Assembly (NCBI RefSeq): GCF_007625155.1
Contig: NZ_VMNK01000011.1
Location: forward strand, 62,001 to 126,000
DNA: 64,000 bases
Reading direction: 5' to 3'
Source: Denitromonas halophila
GTDB lineage: Bacteria; Pseudomonadota; Gammaproteobacteria; Burkholderiales; Rhodocyclaceae
Shown here in pieces: positions 48,457-59,271 of the stretch (position 1 is the stretch's first letter; each line of letters begins with the position of its first letter). A model generated the notes under the pieces. That model saw only the letters and a list, made by a program, of their open reading frames with translations, was not told where the DNA came from and did no database searches. The translations under genes and the position numbers were made by a program.

Positions 48457-51324
48457 TCAACCGCAAGTCCCCACAGCCCCGCAGGCGGTGCAGAAGTCGC
48501 AGCCGTCCTTGCGGATCATGGAGTAGTTGCCGCATTCGGGGCACAGCGAGCCTTGCATGAGCTTGGGTTCGCTGTCGTCGCGCGGGGCTTCGAGCAGGCC
48601 CATTTCCTGGACCGGGTAGCCGCGCTCGTCGAGGACGCCGAGCATGGCGTAGCGGTGGATGATGAGCTGGCCGAGGTAGGCCACCGTCGAGGGGTAGTTC
48701 TGCTGCTTGCGCGAACCGGGCACGAAGGCCATGAAGTCGCCGAGCGGCTCGGGGTAGTTGAGCAGCTTGCGCAGTTTCATGCCGATCCAGGCCGGGTCCA
48801 TGACGCGCATGTCGAGCGACAGGATGCGGCCGAGGCCGTCCAGGGCGCGCGGGTAGTTGCCCGACAGCCACATGGAGTAGGGGCGGGTGACGCCGTCGGG
48901 CAGGGTGATTTCCTTGATGCCGAGCACGAAGTCTTCGCCGGTGGCGGGGTTCTGGATGTCGACCGTCCAGGACAGCGTGCCGTCGGTGCCGGTTTTGGGC
49001 TCTTGCAGGCTGAACAGGGAGTCGAGCACCGGGGTGGGGCCTTCGACTTCAAGCGCACCGAGCTTTTCGCAGCGATAGCTCACTACCTGAGCGAAGGCGG
49101 CAACGGCGCCCGGCACCAGCTTTTTCTCGCCATGCGGGGGAAAGGCCATTTCGAAGGACTTCTCGCCGATGGTGCGCGAGAGGGTTTCGAGCTTGAGTTT
49201 GAGCCAGCCGCGGTCGTTGGTGCGCATGTCCATCGACAGCGTTTTGGCGACAGCACCGAGGCCGCGCGGTTGGTCGGCACCATTGACCCATACTTCGAAC
49301 GGGAAGCTGCCCTTGCCGTTGTTTTCCATGTGGCCGACGAACAGACCGAACTCACCTTGCGGGGTGGACAGCATGTAGGTCCAGGCGGCGTTGCCGTCGG
49401 GCAGCTCGGGGCGACCCGGCCAGCGCAGGGACGACAGCACCGGGGCGGGCAGGCTCTTGATGGAGAGGCGCCGGTTGGCGTCGGTGATTTCGACGTCGTG
49501 CGGGGCTTTCTTTTCGCTGCTCGGGGTGACCGACAGGACGGAACCCAGCACCGAGTTGGGGCGATAGGTGGCCAGGCCTTTGAGGCCGGCTTTCCAGGCT
49601 TCGACATAGAGGTGTTCGAAGTCGGCGTAGGGGTAGTCGGCCGGCACGTTCACCGTCTTGGAGATGGAGGTGTCGATGTAGGGTGCGACCGCGGCGACCA
49701 TGTCTTTGTGCGCTTTGGCGGAGATTTCCAGCGCGGTGACGAAGGCCTTGGGCAGCTTGTCGACATCGCCGCCGATGTGCTTGTACAGGCGCCATGCGTA
49801 GTCTTCGACGGCGTATTCCTTGAAGGTGCCGTCGGCCATCCGCTTGCGGCGGGTGTAGGTGTAGGAGAAGGGCGGCTCGATGCCGTTGGAGGCGTTGTCG
49901 GCAAAGGCGAGCGAAATGGTGCCGGTGGGGGCGATCGACAGCAGGTGCGAGTTGCGGATACCGTGCTTGCGGATCTCGTCCTTCACTTTGGTGGGCAGGC
50001 GCGAGGCGAAGTTGCCGCCCGACAGATACAGGTCGGCATTGAACAGCTTGAAGGCGCCGCGCTCCTTGGCCAGCTCGACCGAGGCCAGGTAGGCCTGATC
50101 GCGCATGAACTCGGAGATGCGGGTGGCCATGGCGCAGGCTTCGCGGGTGTCGTAGCGCAGGCCGAGCATGGCCAGGGTGTTGCCCAGACCGGTAAAGCCG
50201 AGACCAACGCGGCGCTTGGACTGGGCTTCTTCATGCTGCTGCTGGAGCGGCCAGTGGGTGGCTTCGAGCACGTTGTCGAGCATGCGGGTGGAGATGGCCA
50301 CGACTTTGCCGAAGCCGTCGAAGTCGAACTCGGCCTTGTCAGTCAGTGCGTTGTTGACGAAGGGCGTGAGGTTGATCGAACCCAGGCAGCAGCAGCCGTA
50401 GGGCGGCAGCGGCTGTTCGGCGCAGGGGTTGGTGGCCTCGATGGTTTCGCAGTAGTACAGGTTGTTGTCGCGATTGATGCGGTCGAGGAACAGGATGCCC
50501 GGCTCGGCGTGGTCGTAGGTCGAGCGCATGACCTGTTCCCACAGCACGCGGGCGCGCACCTTGCGGTACACCCACTGGCCGTCTTCGCGCTGGTAGGCGC
50601 CGGCTTCCTTGATCTCTTCGGTCGGCTCGGCCTTGTGCGCCAGTTCCACGTCGCCGTCGGCTTCGACGGCTTTCATGAAGTCGTCGGTCACGCCGAGCGA
50701 GATGTTGAAGTTGGTCAGGTCGCCTTCATCCTTGGCGTGGATGAATTCTTCGATGTCCGGGTGGTCGCAGCGCAGCACGCCCATCTGGGCGCCGCGGCGG
50801 GCACCAGCGGACTCGACCGTCTCGCAGGAGCGGTCAAACACGCGCATGTAGGACACGGGGCCCGAGGCGTTGGACTGCGTGCCCTTCACCAGCGCGCCCT
50901 TGGGGCGAATGCTGGAGAAGTCGTAGCCCACACCGCCACCGCGGCGCATGGTTTCGGCAGCCTGGGCCAGCGCGGTGTAGATGCCGGGGCGGCCATCGAC
51001 GGACTCGGTGACCGAGTCGCCCACCGGCTGCACGAAGCAGTTGATGAGTGTGGCTTGCAGGTTGGTGCCGGCGGCGGAGTTGATGCGCCCGGCCGGGATG
51101 AAGCCTTTTTCCTGGGCTTCGTAGAACTTGGCTTCCCAGTGGCCGCGTTTTTCTTCGGTCTCGATGCTGGCGAGCGCGCGGGCCACGCGGCGGCGAACCG
51201 CCTCGACGCTCTGCTCGTCGCCCTTGGCGTATTTTTCAATCAGCACTTCACCGGAAATCTCTTGCGCGATAAGCGTGGATGCGTCGGCGACGGCTTTTTT
51301 TGGTGTGGAGGTAGCCTTGCTCAT
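48457..51324 (-). CDS. nrdJ: Adenosylcobalamin-dependent (class II) ribonucleotide reductase
   Basis: A 955-residue enzyme reducing ribonucleotides to deoxyribonucleotides with a B12-generated thiyl radical, independent of oxygen. The alpha-barrel core holds [21 protein letters not shown] near residue 300 and [16 protein letters not shown] near 480-495. TSCPD-like repeats follow (about 640-900), and the C-terminus has CPECG and [14 protein letters not shown] cysteines near 925-955, for redox shuttling or zinc binding. The ATG at 51324 is chosen because GGGAAGAG precedes it and the family begins with similar basic N-termini. A longer frame to 51405 lacks such a site. A promoter with an overlaid palindrome lies upstream. 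Confidence 0.95.
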   Translation of the reverse strand: MSKATSTPKKAVADASTLIAQEISGEVLIEKYAKGDEQSVEAVRRRVARALASIETEEKRGHWEAKFYEAQEKGFIPAGRINSAAGTNLQATLINCFVQPVGDSVTESVDGRPGIYTALAQAAETMRRGGGVGYDFSSIRPKGALVKGTQSNASGPVSYMRVFDRSCETVESAGARRGAQMGVLRCDHPDIEEFIHAKDEGDLTNFNISLGVTDDFMKAVEADGDVELAHKAEPTEEIKEAGAYQREDGQWVYRKVRARVLWEQVMRSTYDHAEPGILFLDRINRDNNLYYCETIEATNPCAEQPLPPYGCCCLGSINLTPFVNNALTDKAEFDFDGFGKVVAISTRMLDNVLEATHWPLQQQHEEAQSKRRVGLGFTGLGNTLAMLGLRYDTREACAMATRISEFMRDQAYLASVELAKERGAFKLFNADLYLSGGNFASRLPTKVKDEIRKHGIRNSHLLSIAPTGTISLAFADNASNGIEPPFSYTYTRRKRMADGTFKEYAVEDYAWRLYKHIGGDVDKLPKAFVTALEISAKAHKDMVAAVAPYIDTSISKTVNVPADYPYADFEHLYVEAWKAGLKGLATYRPNSVLGSVLSVTPSSEKKAPHDVEITDANRRLSIKSLPAPVLSSLRWPGRPELPDGNAAWTYMLSTPQGEFGLFVGHMENNGKGSFPFEVWVNGADQPRGLGAVAKTLSMDMRTNDRGWLKLKLETLSRTIGEKSFEMAFPPHGEKKLVPGAVAAFAQVVSYRCEKLGALEVEGPTPVLDSLFSLQEPKTGTDGTLSWTVDIQNPATGEDFVLGIKEITLPDGVTRPYSMWLSGNYPRALDGLGRILSLDMRVMDPAWIGMKLRKLLNYPEPLGDFMAFVPGSRKQQNYPSTVAYLGQLIIHRYAMLGVLDERGYPVQEMGLLEAPRDDSEPKLMQGSLCPECGNYSMIRKDGCDFCTACGAVGTCG

Positions 51325-51471
51325 GTTGTTGTCTCTTCCCTCAAAGCGTGTTCGTGTCACGGTTAAAACGGCGTTCAGAATAACCGGAAGTTTCCGTAAA
51401 CGCAAAGAATAAAAAATTCAATAAAAACAGTGACTTGATGTTTTCTGTTGTGCGTTAAATCTTTTGTCACA

Positions 51472-51485
51472 TACTACATGTAGTA
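51472..51485. promoter_or_regulatory. Perfect palindromic operator candidate (NrdR-box-like) at nrdJ
   Basis: TACTACATGTAGTA is a perfect 14-bp palindrome. It resembles NrdR boxes (consensus near ACACTATATATAGTGT) and covers the putative -10 of nrdJ. The usual second box at helical spacing was not recognised. Confidence 0.5.
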
Positions 51486-51508
51486 GTCCATGCGGCGCGC
51501 TTGTGCAA
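51480..51508 (-). promoter_or_regulatory. Putative sigma-70 promoter of nrdJ
   Basis: On the minus strand TTGCAC (51508-51503) and TACTAC (51485-51480) are 17 bp apart. The -10 overlaps the palindrome at 51472-51485. The leader to the nrdJ ATG would be about 150 nt. Confidence 0.45.
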
Positions 51509-51751
51509 GGCAAAATCAATAAAAATCAGGCGTTTGGCGGGATGCCTTGATGTCGGCGTACAGCTTTTTTCGTGTGTTTCAGCCGATATGTCGGTGCCTT
51601 GTCGGCGGGCATCACAAAAATGCCGAATGTGAGTTTGCGCGGCTCAAGAATCGGCGGCACGGGTCGTTAAGGTCCGCAGAGGGCGATTCGTGTGTTTGTC
51701 GTGAACGCGCCGTCGCTCATTTTTTTGTTCGTCACAGACCGATCAATAAGA

Positions 51752-53077
51752 ATGGCTCCTGAAGAACTGACAAAGGACGAAGCGGTTTCATACGTCAATG
51801 CCGACGCACTCAGCATTGGTCTATTTGTGTTTGTCGATTTGCCATGGTTCCGACACCCTTTTGCGTTTGATCGATTCAAGATCAAGACCGAAGGGCAGAT
51901 CGCGCAGTTGCGTGAGCTGGGTGTCGAGCGGTTCCGGTTTGATCCCGCGCGCAGCGATGTGCCCGCGCCGGCATCGAGTGCTTCGTCCGATTCCATGCCA
52001 CCGGCTGTTGCCGATGTCCCGGACGCGTCGGTACCGGACCCAGACGAAGCCGCCCGTCAGCGACGCCGCGAGCGACACGCCGCACGGCGGATGCGCATGG
52101 CTCGTGTTGATCGCGCATTTCTACAGACGGGCCGGACGGTACGCGAGGCCAACCGGAATCTGATTGCCCGACCCGCAGAGAGCCTGGCGGCGCTGAACGA
52201 AGTGTTTGGCGAGATGGCGTCGACACTGCTGGCCGCGCCGGAAATCACCATTCATGCCATGGCGGATCGCATTGGCGGCGAAGAAACCTATAGCCACGAA
52301 TTGAACACCGCGGTCATGAGTCTGTTGCTGGCGCGTCAGCTCGACGTGCCGGGTGAGCAAATGCAGCTGCTTGGCCTTGGCGCCATGTTGCACGATATTG
52401 GCTTGGCGGAGATTCCGGATCGTGTGGCCAAAAAGCGCGATGCACTGACCCATGCGGAAGTCGAGTTGCGCAAGCTGCACTGCGAATACGGGGTCAAACG
52501 CGGCCACCAGATCGGCCTTCCGCCCGCGGTGCTGGCGGTGATTGGGCAACACCACGAGGCGTGGGACGGCAGTGGCTATCCCAAAGGCGTGAGCGCGGAT
52601 CGTATTCACCCGCTGGCGCGCATGGTGGCCTTGGTCAACGAGTACGACGACCTGTGCAATCCGGCTGACGTCCAGCGTGTTTTGACGCCCTACGAGGCCT
52701 TGTCCATTCTGTTCACTCAGCGGCGTGGCCGTTTTGAGGGGCGCGTGCTGCAAGCACTCGTACGGCAGCTCGGGGTGTATCCGCCGGGCACGGTCGTTGC
52801 GCTGTCAGATGACCGCCTCGGCATGGTGGTGTCAGTCAATTCAAAAGCGCCTTTGCGCCCGGGGGTGATGCTGTATCAACCCGACATGCCCAAGGACGAG
52901 GCGGGTTTGCTGAATTTGTCGCAAGTGCCCGAGATCAACATTGCCAAGGCGATGCGCCCCGGCGATCTGCCACGGGCGGTGCACGACTACCTCAGCCCGC
53001 GAACCCGAATTGCCTATTTCTTTGATACGGAAGTCGATATCGACGCGGATAGCACGAGCCTTCAGGAGGTCGCATGA
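51752..53077 (+). CDS. HD-GYP cyclic-di-GMP phosphodiesterase with DUF3391
   Basis: A 441-residue predicted cytoplasmic c-di-GMP hydrolase. An N-terminal DUF3391 domain (about residues 10-130: [23 protein letters not shown]) precedes HD-GYP (about 155-360). The metal-binding HD is in [11 protein letters not shown] near residue 213, followed by [13 protein letters not shown] near 267-279 with the GYP motif intact. The ATG at 51752 fits DUF3391 proteins, which start shortly before this motif. An in-frame GTG at 51692 with AGAGGG upstream is a real alternative. Overlaps the downstream kinase by 4 bp (ATGA). Confidence 0.9.
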   Translation: MAPEELTKDEAVSYVNADALSIGLFVFVDLPWFRHPFAFDRFKIKTEGQIAQLRELGVERFRFDPARSDVPAPASSASSDSMPPAVADVPDASVPDPDEAARQRRRERHAARRMRMARVDRAFLQTGRTVREANRNLIARPAESLAALNEVFGEMASTLLAAPEITIHAMADRIGGEETYSHELNTAVMSLLLARQLDVPGEQMQLLGLGAMLHDIGLAEIPDRVAKKRDALTHAEVELRKLHCEYGVKRGHQIGLPPAVLAVIGQHHEAWDGSGYPKGVSADRIHPLARMVALVNEYDDLCNPADVQRVLTPYEALSILFTQRRGRFEGRVLQALVRQLGVYPPGTVVALSDDRLGMVVSVNSKAPLRPGVMLYQPDMPKDEAGLLNLSQVPEINIAKAMRPGDLPRAVHDYLSPRTRIAYFFDTEVDIDADSTSLQEVA

Positions 53078-54564
53078 ATCGATCTGATGCCGACCTGATG
53101 CTCAGCGCCAGTTCGGATATGTTGTTGGTGATCAACGCGCAAACCCTGACGGTAAGAAGCGCCAATCGTGCCGCAGCGGCGCGTCTTGGTTACTCGGTGA
53201 AGGCGCTGGCCGGCACACCGATCATTGCGCTGGCCCGAGGGTTGGCGGATGTATGTTTCTGGAACGAGGTGCAGGCCGGTGGCGCCGGCAAACTGACCGA
53301 TGCCGAAGGCCTGTATCAATGTGCTGACGGAAGTTCATTGGCTGTGGTGCAGAGCATCGCGCGCGCCGAGGACGCATTGGTTGTCCGGGCCCGTGAGGTC
53401 GATGCCGCACCGAACATCGATGCGCCCTTCGGCGACTCAAACGCTCAGCTGCGGGCAATTCTCGAGGCGAGCGCTGACGGCATTCTGATGCTTGACCGAG
53501 CCGGTGGCGTCGTCGGCATGAATCAGCGGCTGGCGCGCTTGTGGCCGATTTCCGAGCAGTTGCTGCACGAACAGGATGACGCCGCCCTGCTCAAAGCCAT
53601 GTGCGCTGCCATGAAAGACGACGGCTTGCGCCTCGGCGGACGCTTCGGTCAGTGCGATTCGTCGGACGAGACCTTCGATGTGTTCACGCTTAAGGATGGC
53701 CGCAGCTTTGAATGCGTTTCGCGTCCGGCGCGTCATCGCCATCAGGTGATTGGTCGCGTGTTCTGCTTTTCCGACGCCACCTCTCGTCAACGGGCGGCGA
53801 GCGAACTGGTGCTGGCGCGGGATGCGGCCGAGGCGGCCAATCGCGCCAAGAGCGAATTTCTGGCGATGATGTCGCATGAAATCCGGACCCCGATGAACGG
53901 CATCATTGGCATGGCCAGCTTGCTCGAAGCGACAACGCTCGACGCCGAGCAGCGCACCTGCGTCGATACCGTGCGCAGCAGTGGCGAGGCCTTGCTGGCG
54001 ATCATCGATGACATTCTGGATTACGCCAAGATCGACGCACGCAAGCTGACCCTCACCGAAGCTCCGTTCTCGGTGCGCGACATGTTCGAGGTGCTGGGTC
54101 GGCTGTTTGCCAGCCAGGAGCGTGATGCCGGGGTGGTATTTGAGTACTCGGTGAGCGATGAGGTGCCCAGACGGCTGGTCGGAGATCTCGGGCGTTTGCG
54201 CCAGATTCTGATCAACCTGATTGGCAACGCCTTCAAGTTCACCCCGACCGGCAAGATCTCGGTGACTGCGGGCCGCGCCCCGTCAATGCTCGGCGATCAC
54301 GTCGGGACTTTCCGTCTGGCGGTAGACGTGAGCGACACCGGCATCGGTATCGCACCCAGCGATCAGCGTCTGATCTTTACGCCGTTCTCACAGGTCGACA
54401 TGTCCTCAACCCGGCCGCAGGGCGGCACCGGACTCGGACTGCCCATTTGTCGCATGCTGTGCGAGTTGATGAACGGTCAGATCGAAGTGGATAGTGTGGT
54501 CGGCAAGGGGGCCCGTTTTTCCTTCAGCGTCTGCCTCAAACAAGAAGCACCTGTGTCTGATTGA
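53074..54564 (+). CDS. PAS-PAS sensor histidine kinase (soluble)
   Basis: A 496-residue kinase with two PAS-like domains (about residues 5-100 and 125-235), HisKA with the phospho-acceptor His in [16 protein letters not shown] near 268, and a HATPase domain with the N box ([15 protein letters not shown]), G1 DTGIGIAP and G2 GGTGLGL. No transmembrane helix or receiver domain is present, and no response regulator is adjacent, so the partner is elsewhere unless the HD-GYP protein is functionally linked. Translationally coupled to that gene. hoxF starts 88 bp downstream. Confidence 0.9.
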   Translation: MNRSDADLMLSASSDMLLVINAQTLTVRSANRAAAARLGYSVKALAGTPIIALARGLADVCFWNEVQAGGAGKLTDAEGLYQCADGSSLAVVQSIARAEDALVVRAREVDAAPNIDAPFGDSNAQLRAILEASADGILMLDRAGGVVGMNQRLARLWPISEQLLHEQDDAALLKAMCAAMKDDGLRLGGRFGQCDSSDETFDVFTLKDGRSFECVSRPARHRHQVIGRVFCFSDATSRQRAASELVLARDAAEAANRAKSEFLAMMSHEIRTPMNGIIGMASLLEATTLDAEQRTCVDTVRSSGEALLAIIDDILDYAKIDARKLTLTEAPFSVRDMFEVLGRLFASQERDAGVVFEYSVSDEVPRRLVGDLGRLRQILINLIGNAFKFTPTGKISVTAGRAPSMLGDHVGTFRLAVDVSDTGIGIAPSDQRLIFTPFSQVDMSSTRPQGGTGLGLPICRMLCELMNGQIEVDSVVGKGARFSFSVCLKQEAPVSD

Positions 54565-54652
54565 CCCTTGAGTGCCCGGTTTTGCGCGGGGTCAACGAAT
54601 GTCATGGCGCTGGGGTGCACCATGAAGTCTACGATGTCGCGAGGATTTTTTT

Positions 54653-56458
54653 ATGGCCTTGGGAGCGTGGGCTCAGCGCGTCGACGAAACGCTGACGCGA
54701 TTCGGCAGACGACCTGAGTACCTCCTGCAGATGCTGATCGCACTGCAGGAACATGAAAACTGGTTGCCACCGGAGGCGCTCACCGCCCTGGCCGCGGCCC
54801 TGGATCTGCCGCGCGCCCGCGTGGAGGGGGTTGTCGGCTTTTACAGCTTTCTGCATGCCGAGCCCGTCGGACAGTACCGTTTGCTGTTCTCCGACAACAT
54901 CATCGATCGCATGTGCGGCAGCGAAGCCTTGATGGCGCGGCTGTGCCATAGCCTGTGGCTGGCGCCGGGGCAGGTGTCCGAAGACGGATTGGCCAGTGTC
55001 GATGTCACCTCGTGCACCGGCCTGGGCGATCAGGGGCCGGCGATGCTGGTCAATGGCCGCGCGATCGCCGCACTGAACGAAGACCGCATCGACATCATTT
55101 GCGAGCTCATCCGTCAGAAGCTTGCCCTCGACGCCTGGCCCGTCGAGCTGTTCCAGTTCGAAAACACAATTCAGCAGCGCGATGCGTTGCTGTCCTGTAC
55201 GGCACTGCCGGGCGATGCCTTGCGGGCGGCTATCGCGATGGGGCGTGACGCGTGGTTGAGTCAGATGCAGGCCTCGCGTTTGCGCGGGCGCGGTGGGGCG
55301 GGCTTTACGACGGCGGTCAAATGGCTGGCCTGCCGCGACGCGCCCACGGTGGAAAAGATCGTGGTGTGCAACGCCGATGAAGGCGAGCCCGGCACCTTCA
55401 AGGATCGTGTGTTGCTTGATGCGCATGCCGATCTCGTGTTCGAAGGCATGACGCTGGCGGCGTGGGCCGTGGGCGCGCGGCGCGGCTTTCTGTACTTGCG
55501 TGGCGAATATCTCAATCTGCGCCCGGCGCTTGAAGCCACACTCGCCCGGCGACGTGCTGAGGGTTGGCTGGGTGCGTCAATTGGCGGCGTGGCCGGATTC
55601 GACTTCGATATCGAAATTCACCTCGGCGCGGGCGCCTATGTCTGCGGCGAAGAAACCGCCTTGCTCGAATCGCTCGAAGGCAAGCGCGGCACGCCGCGCA
55701 TCCGCCCGCCGTTCCCGGTCACGCACGGCTATCTTGGCCTGCCGACCGTGGTGAACAACGTCGAGACGCTGGCCAAATGCTGCCTGATCGCGCTGCACGG
55801 CGGTGCCGCGTTTGCGGCCACCGGCACGGCGCAATCGGCGGGCACCAAGCTGCTGTCGGTGTCGGGCGATTGCGCGCGGCCGGGCATCTACGAATTCCCC
55901 TTTGGCGTGACGGTGCGTCAGGTGCTCGACGCCTGTGGCGCGAGCGATACGCTGGCGGTGCAGGTGGGTGGCGCGGCTGGCATCACCTTGGCACCCTACG
56001 AGTTCGGTCGCCGTGTGGCCTTTGAAGATGTACCCACCGCCGGTGCCTTCATGGTATTCAACGACACCCGCGACATGTTCGAGGTGGCGCACAACTTCGT
56101 GCGCTTCTTTGCGCATGAGTCCTGTGGCTTCTGTACGCCGTGCCGGGTGGGCACGTCCTTGCTCGCGGGCACGCTGGACAAGCTCGCCGAGGGCAAGGGC
56201 AGCCCGGCCGACCTGCTCGAAATCGAAGACCTCGACCGCTTGCTCAAGCAGGCCAGCCACTGCGGCCTGGGCAGCGCGGCGCCCAATCCGGTGATCGACG
56301 GCCTGCAGAAGTTTCGGCCGGCGTATGAGCGCCATCTGATGCATGCTGACTTTTCGCCCGCGTTTGATCTCGATGGTGCGCTGCGCCGTGCGCGGCAGAT
56401 TACTGGTCGCGATGACGCCGGCGCGCATTTGCCGCAACAACCGGAGGCGAGCCGATGA
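54653..56458 (+). CDS. hoxF: NAD+-reducing hydrogenase diaphorase subunit HoxF
   Basis: A 601-residue fusion of NuoE-like (about 1-160) and NuoF-like (about 190-560) modules. It exchanges electrons between the hydrogenase and NAD+/NADH. FMN/NADH loops [24 protein letters not shown] and [16 protein letters not shown] are intact, as are the [4Fe-4S] ligands ESCGFCTPCRVG with HCGLG. In the NuoE-like part only two of the four [2Fe-2S] cysteines align (DRMC and TSC). The ATG follows GAGGA. Overlaps hoxU by 4 bp. Confidence 0.93.
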   Translation: MALGAWAQRVDETLTRFGRRPEYLLQMLIALQEHENWLPPEALTALAAALDLPRARVEGVVGFYSFLHAEPVGQYRLLFSDNIIDRMCGSEALMARLCHSLWLAPGQVSEDGLASVDVTSCTGLGDQGPAMLVNGRAIAALNEDRIDIICELIRQKLALDAWPVELFQFENTIQQRDALLSCTALPGDALRAAIAMGRDAWLSQMQASRLRGRGGAGFTTAVKWLACRDAPTVEKIVVCNADEGEPGTFKDRVLLDAHADLVFEGMTLAAWAVGARRGFLYLRGEYLNLRPALEATLARRRAEGWLGASIGGVAGFDFDIEIHLGAGAYVCGEETALLESLEGKRGTPRIRPPFPVTHGYLGLPTVVNNVETLAKCCLIALHGGAAFAATGTAQSAGTKLLSVSGDCARPGIYEFPFGVTVRQVLDACGASDTLAVQVGGAAGITLAPYEFGRRVAFEDVPTAGAFMVFNDTRDMFEVAHNFVRFFAHESCGFCTPCRVGTSLLAGTLDKLAEGKGSPADLLEIEDLDRLLKQASHCGLGSAAPNPVIDGLQKFRPAYERHLMHADFSPAFDLDGALRRARQITGRDDAGAHLPQQPEASR

Positions 56459-57171
56459 GCCGGTCGACCTTTCTGCTGGACGGCCAGAGCGTGCCTTTCG
56501 ACGACGGCCAGATGATTCTCGAAGCCGCACGGGCGGCGGGGCGCTACATCCCGCACCTGTGCTGGCACCCGGACTTTCCGCCGCATGGCAGCTGCAAGCT
56601 GTGCGTGGTCAAGGTGGCCGGCCGGCATGTGTCGGCCTGTGCCACGCCAGCGCGCGCCGGGGCGGAAGTTGAAAGCGATACGCCGGAAATCAACACCGAG
56701 CGGCGCACCTTGCTGCAGATGCTGTTTGTCGAAGGCAATCATTTCTGCCCGGCCTGCGAAAAGAGCGGCGACTGCCAGCTCCAGGCTATGGCCTACGATC
56801 TGGAAATGACCACGCCGCGGTTTCGTCATTTCTTTCCGGATCGGCCGGTCGACGCCTCGCACCCGGAGGTCTTGCTCGACTTCAATCGCTGCATCTATTG
56901 CGAGCTGTGCGTGCGCGCCTCGCGCGAGCAGGACGGCAAAGCGGTGTTTGCGCTGACCGGACGGGGGATCAACAAGAAGCTCGCGGTCAATGCCGAATCC
57001 GGGCGCCTGGCCGATACCGACTTTGCGGCCGACGACAAGGCCGCCCGCATCTGCCCGGTGGGCGTCATTCTCAAGAAGCGGGTGGGGTTTGCCGTGCCGA
57101 TCGGCGAACGCACCTATGATCGCGCGCCGCTGCACGAGGTGGCTTTGCCGAAGTCGGAGGGCGACACATGA
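56455..57171 (+). CDS. hoxU: NAD+-reducing hydrogenase diaphorase iron-sulfur subunit HoxU
   Basis: A 238-residue subunit matching the first part of NuoG. A [2Fe-2S] ferredoxin domain (HLCWHPDFPPHGSCKLC, then SACATPA), a His/Cys-ligated cluster (EGNHFCPACEKSGDCQLQ near residues 96-113) and a further [4Fe-4S] motif (NRCIYCELCV plus RICPVG) wire HoxF to HoxY. Overlaps hoxF by 4 bp. hoxY starts 79 bp downstream. Confidence 0.94.
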   Translation: MSRSTFLLDGQSVPFDDGQMILEAARAAGRYIPHLCWHPDFPPHGSCKLCVVKVAGRHVSACATPARAGAEVESDTPEINTERRTLLQMLFVEGNHFCPACEKSGDCQLQAMAYDLEMTTPRFRHFFPDRPVDASHPEVLLDFNRCIYCELCVRASREQDGKAVFALTGRGINKKLAVNAESGRLADTDFAADDKAARICPVGVILKKRVGFAVPIGERTYDRAPLHEVALPKSEGDT

Positions 57172-57250
57172 GCGCGCTCGCCCGGCCGCCCGAAAGGCGC
57201 GCGAACCTCCCCTGGGGAGGATGTCGCGTCAGCGGAAGGAGGCCTGTCCT

Positions 57251-57796
57251 GTGAGTCCCTCGCGCAAGCTCCGTGTGGCCACGGTGTCGCTGGCCGGCTG
57301 CTTCGGCTGTCACATGTCGCTGCTGGATATCGACGAGCATGTGTTCGCGCTGCTCGACAAGGTCGAGCTCGACCGCTCGCCGCTCACCGATCTCAAGACC
57401 TGCGGCCCCTGTGATATCGGTCTGGTCGAAGGCGGGGTGTGCAACTCGGAGAATGTGCACGTGCTGCGCGAGTTCCGGGCGCAGTGCAAAACCCTGGTCG
57501 CCATGGGCGCTTGCGCGATCAATGGCGGCCTGCCAGCGCAGCGCAACCACCTGGATGTCGGTCAGTGTTTGAGTGCGGTGTTTCAGTCCCGCCCCGGTAT
57601 GGACACCGCCGAGGTGCCCGATGATCCCGAGTTGCCGCTGCCGCTGGACAAGGTGCATCCGATTCACGAGGTGGTGCGGGTCGATTACTTTCTGCCCGGC
57701 TGCCCGCCTTCGGGGGAAGCCATCTGGCAGTTCATCTCCGATCTGCTGGCCGGACGCACCCCGCGGGTGAGCTATCCGCTGCTGCATTTTGATTGA
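57251..57796 (+). CDS. hoxY: NAD+-reducing [NiFe] hydrogenase small subunit HoxY
   Basis: A 181-residue small subunit carrying the proximal [4Fe-4S] cluster. Ligand cysteines are in [16 protein letters not shown] near residues 13-28, KTCGPCDIG, and the C-terminal LPGCPPSGE. The GTG at 57251 is chosen because GGAAGGAGG lies about 10 bases upstream and the protein length then matches the family; longer in-frame forms would overlap hoxU. Like other group 3 small subunits it has no Tat signal, so the enzyme is cytoplasmic. Confidence 0.94.
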   Translation: MSPSRKLRVATVSLAGCFGCHMSLLDIDEHVFALLDKVELDRSPLTDLKTCGPCDIGLVEGGVCNSENVHVLREFRAQCKTLVAMGACAINGGLPAQRNHLDVGQCLSAVFQSRPGMDTAEVPDDPELPLPLDKVHPIHEVVRVDYFLPGCPPSGEAIWQFISDLLAGRTPRVSYPLLHFD

Positions 57797-57798
57797 GA

Positions 57799-59271
57799 AT
57801 GCCGATGTCGTCTGATCTCGAAACCGCTGCCAATCGCGACATTCTGCGCCGGGTCGCCATTGATCCCATCTCTCGGGTCGAAGGCCACGGTAAGGTCACA
57901 CTATTGCTCGATGAGGCCGGCAAGGTGCACGAAGCGCGGCTGCATATTGTCGAATTCCGTGGTTTTGAAGCCTTCATCGAAGGCCGGCCGTACTGGGAGA
58001 TTCCGGTCATCGTGCAGCGCCTGTGCGGCATCTGTCCGGTCAGCCATCATCTGGCGGCTGCCAAGGCGCTCGACTACGTGGTCGGCGCCGTGCCGGTGAC
58101 GGCCACCGCCGACAAGATGCGCCGGCTGATGCATTACGGTCAGATCCTGCAAAGCCATGCGCTGCATTTTTTTCATCTGGCCTCGCCCGATCTGTTGTTC
58201 GGTTTCGATGCTCCGGTCGCTCAGCGCAATATCGCCGGCGTGATCGCCGCGCATCCCGACATCGCCCGCCAGGGCGTGGGCTTGCGTCGTTTCGGCCAGC
58301 AGGTGATCGCGGCGACGGCGGGCAAACGCATTCACGGCACGGCGGCGGTGCCGGGCGGCATCAATCGGCATCTGTCCGCGACCGATCGCGACGCGCTAAC
58401 GGCCGAGGCCGACACCATGGTGGCGTGGTCGCAAGCCGCCGTGGCCTTGGTTCGCCGTCTGCATGAGGCCGATCCGGCGCTGTATGACCGCTTTGGCTGC
58501 GTGCCCTCGTCGCTGATGAGTCTGGTGCGGGCCGATGGCGCGATGGAGCTTTACGACGGGCAGTTGCGCCTGCGCAGCGCCGATGGCGAGATCTTGCGCG
58601 ACGCGGTGCCGAGCCACGACTACATGGACTTCATCACCGAAGCGGTCAAGCCGTGGAGCTACATGAAGTTTCCGTATGTGACTGATCTCGGGCCTGAAGC
58701 GGGCTGGTACAAGGTGGGCCCGCTGGCGCGGGTGCAGAATTGCGATTTCATCCCGACACCGCTGGCCGAAGCCGAGCGACGGGCCTTCCGCGCCTACAGC
58801 GGCGGCGCGATCCAGCATGCGTCGCTGGCCTACCACTGGGCGCGCATGATCGAAATGCTGCATGCGGCGGAGGTGATCCGCGACTTGCTGCCCGACCCGG
58901 ATCTGACCGGTGGCGAGCGCATGGCGGCGGGGCCGCGAGCGGCCTCGGGTGTGGGCGTGATCGAAGCGCCGCGGGGCACCTTGATTCATCACTACTGGGT
59001 TGGCGACGACGACCTGGTGCGCTGGTGCAATCTGATCGTCTCGACCACCCACAACAACGAAGCGATGAACCGCACGGTGCGCGAAGTGGCGCGGCGCGAG
59101 CTCAGCGGCCAGACACTCACCGAAGGCTTGCTCAACCACATCGAAGTGGCGATCCGGGCCTACGACCCCTGCCTGTCTTGCGCAACCCATGCGCTCGGCA
59201 AGATGCCGCTGGAGGTTCGCCTGCTTGATGCCGATGGCGCCTGCGTGGACCAGAAGGTGCGAAACGGGTGA
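57799..59271 (+). CDS. hoxH: NAD+-reducing [NiFe] hydrogenase large subunit HoxH
   Basis: A 490-residue catalytic subunit holding the NiFe(CN)2CO centre. The L1 signature [11 protein letters not shown] lies near residues 74-84 and the L2 signature DPCLSCATH near 456-464, supplying four Ni/Fe cysteines. About 27 residues follow the final His and would be removed by HoxW during maturation. Together with HoxF/U/Y this indicates a group 3d bidirectional hydrogenase. The ATG at 57799 is 2 bp after hoxY; an ATG two codons later is equally possible. The hyp accessory genes are not in the window. Overlaps hoxW by 4 bp. Confidence 0.95.
   Translation: MPMSSDLETAANRDILRRVAIDPISRVEGHGKVTLLLDEAGKVHEARLHIVEFRGFEAFIEGRPYWEIPVIVQRLCGICPVSHHLAAAKALDYVVGAVPVTATADKMRRLMHYGQILQSHALHFFHLASPDLLFGFDAPVAQRNIAGVIAAHPDIARQGVGLRRFGQQVIAATAGKRIHGTAAVPGGINRHLSATDRDALTAEADTMVAWSQAAVALVRRLHEADPALYDRFGCVPSSLMSLVRADGAMELYDGQLRLRSADGEILRDAVPSHDYMDFITEAVKPWSYMKFPYVTDLGPEAGWYKVGPLARVQNCDFIPTPLAEAERRAFRAYSGGAIQHASLAYHWARMIEMLHAAEVIRDLLPDPDLTGGERMAAGPRAASGVGVIEAPRGTLIHHYWVGDDDLVRWCNLIVSTTHNNEAMNRTVREVARRELSGQTLTEGLLNHIEVAIRAYDPCLSCATHALGKMPLEVRLLDADGACVDQKVRNG

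Larger units (their letters stand above)
51325..51751. other. 427-bp divergent intergenic region between nrdJ and the HD-GYP gene
   Basis: No gene is supported here. It holds an AT-rich nrdJ leader, a minus-strand promoter with a 14-bp palindrome (51472-51508), and the leader of the HD-GYP gene. I see no B12-box or other feature of a cobalamin riboswitch by eye. Confidence 0.6.

Noticed and set aside
48391-51366. A 991-codon plus-strand frame opposite nrdJ
   Set aside because: Gly/Val/His-rich antisense shadow of nrdJ. The nrdJ strand carries all the class II reductase motifs.
51325-51500. Cobalamin riboswitch in the nrdJ leader
   Set aside because: The leader is AT-rich and no B12-box or multi-stem core could be recognised by eye.
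54595-54640. Sigma-54-like promoter before hoxF (GG then GC in TGGCGCTGGGGTGCA)
   Set aside because: The GG and GC doublets are 9 bp apart instead of the required 10, and the -24 region otherwise matches poorly.
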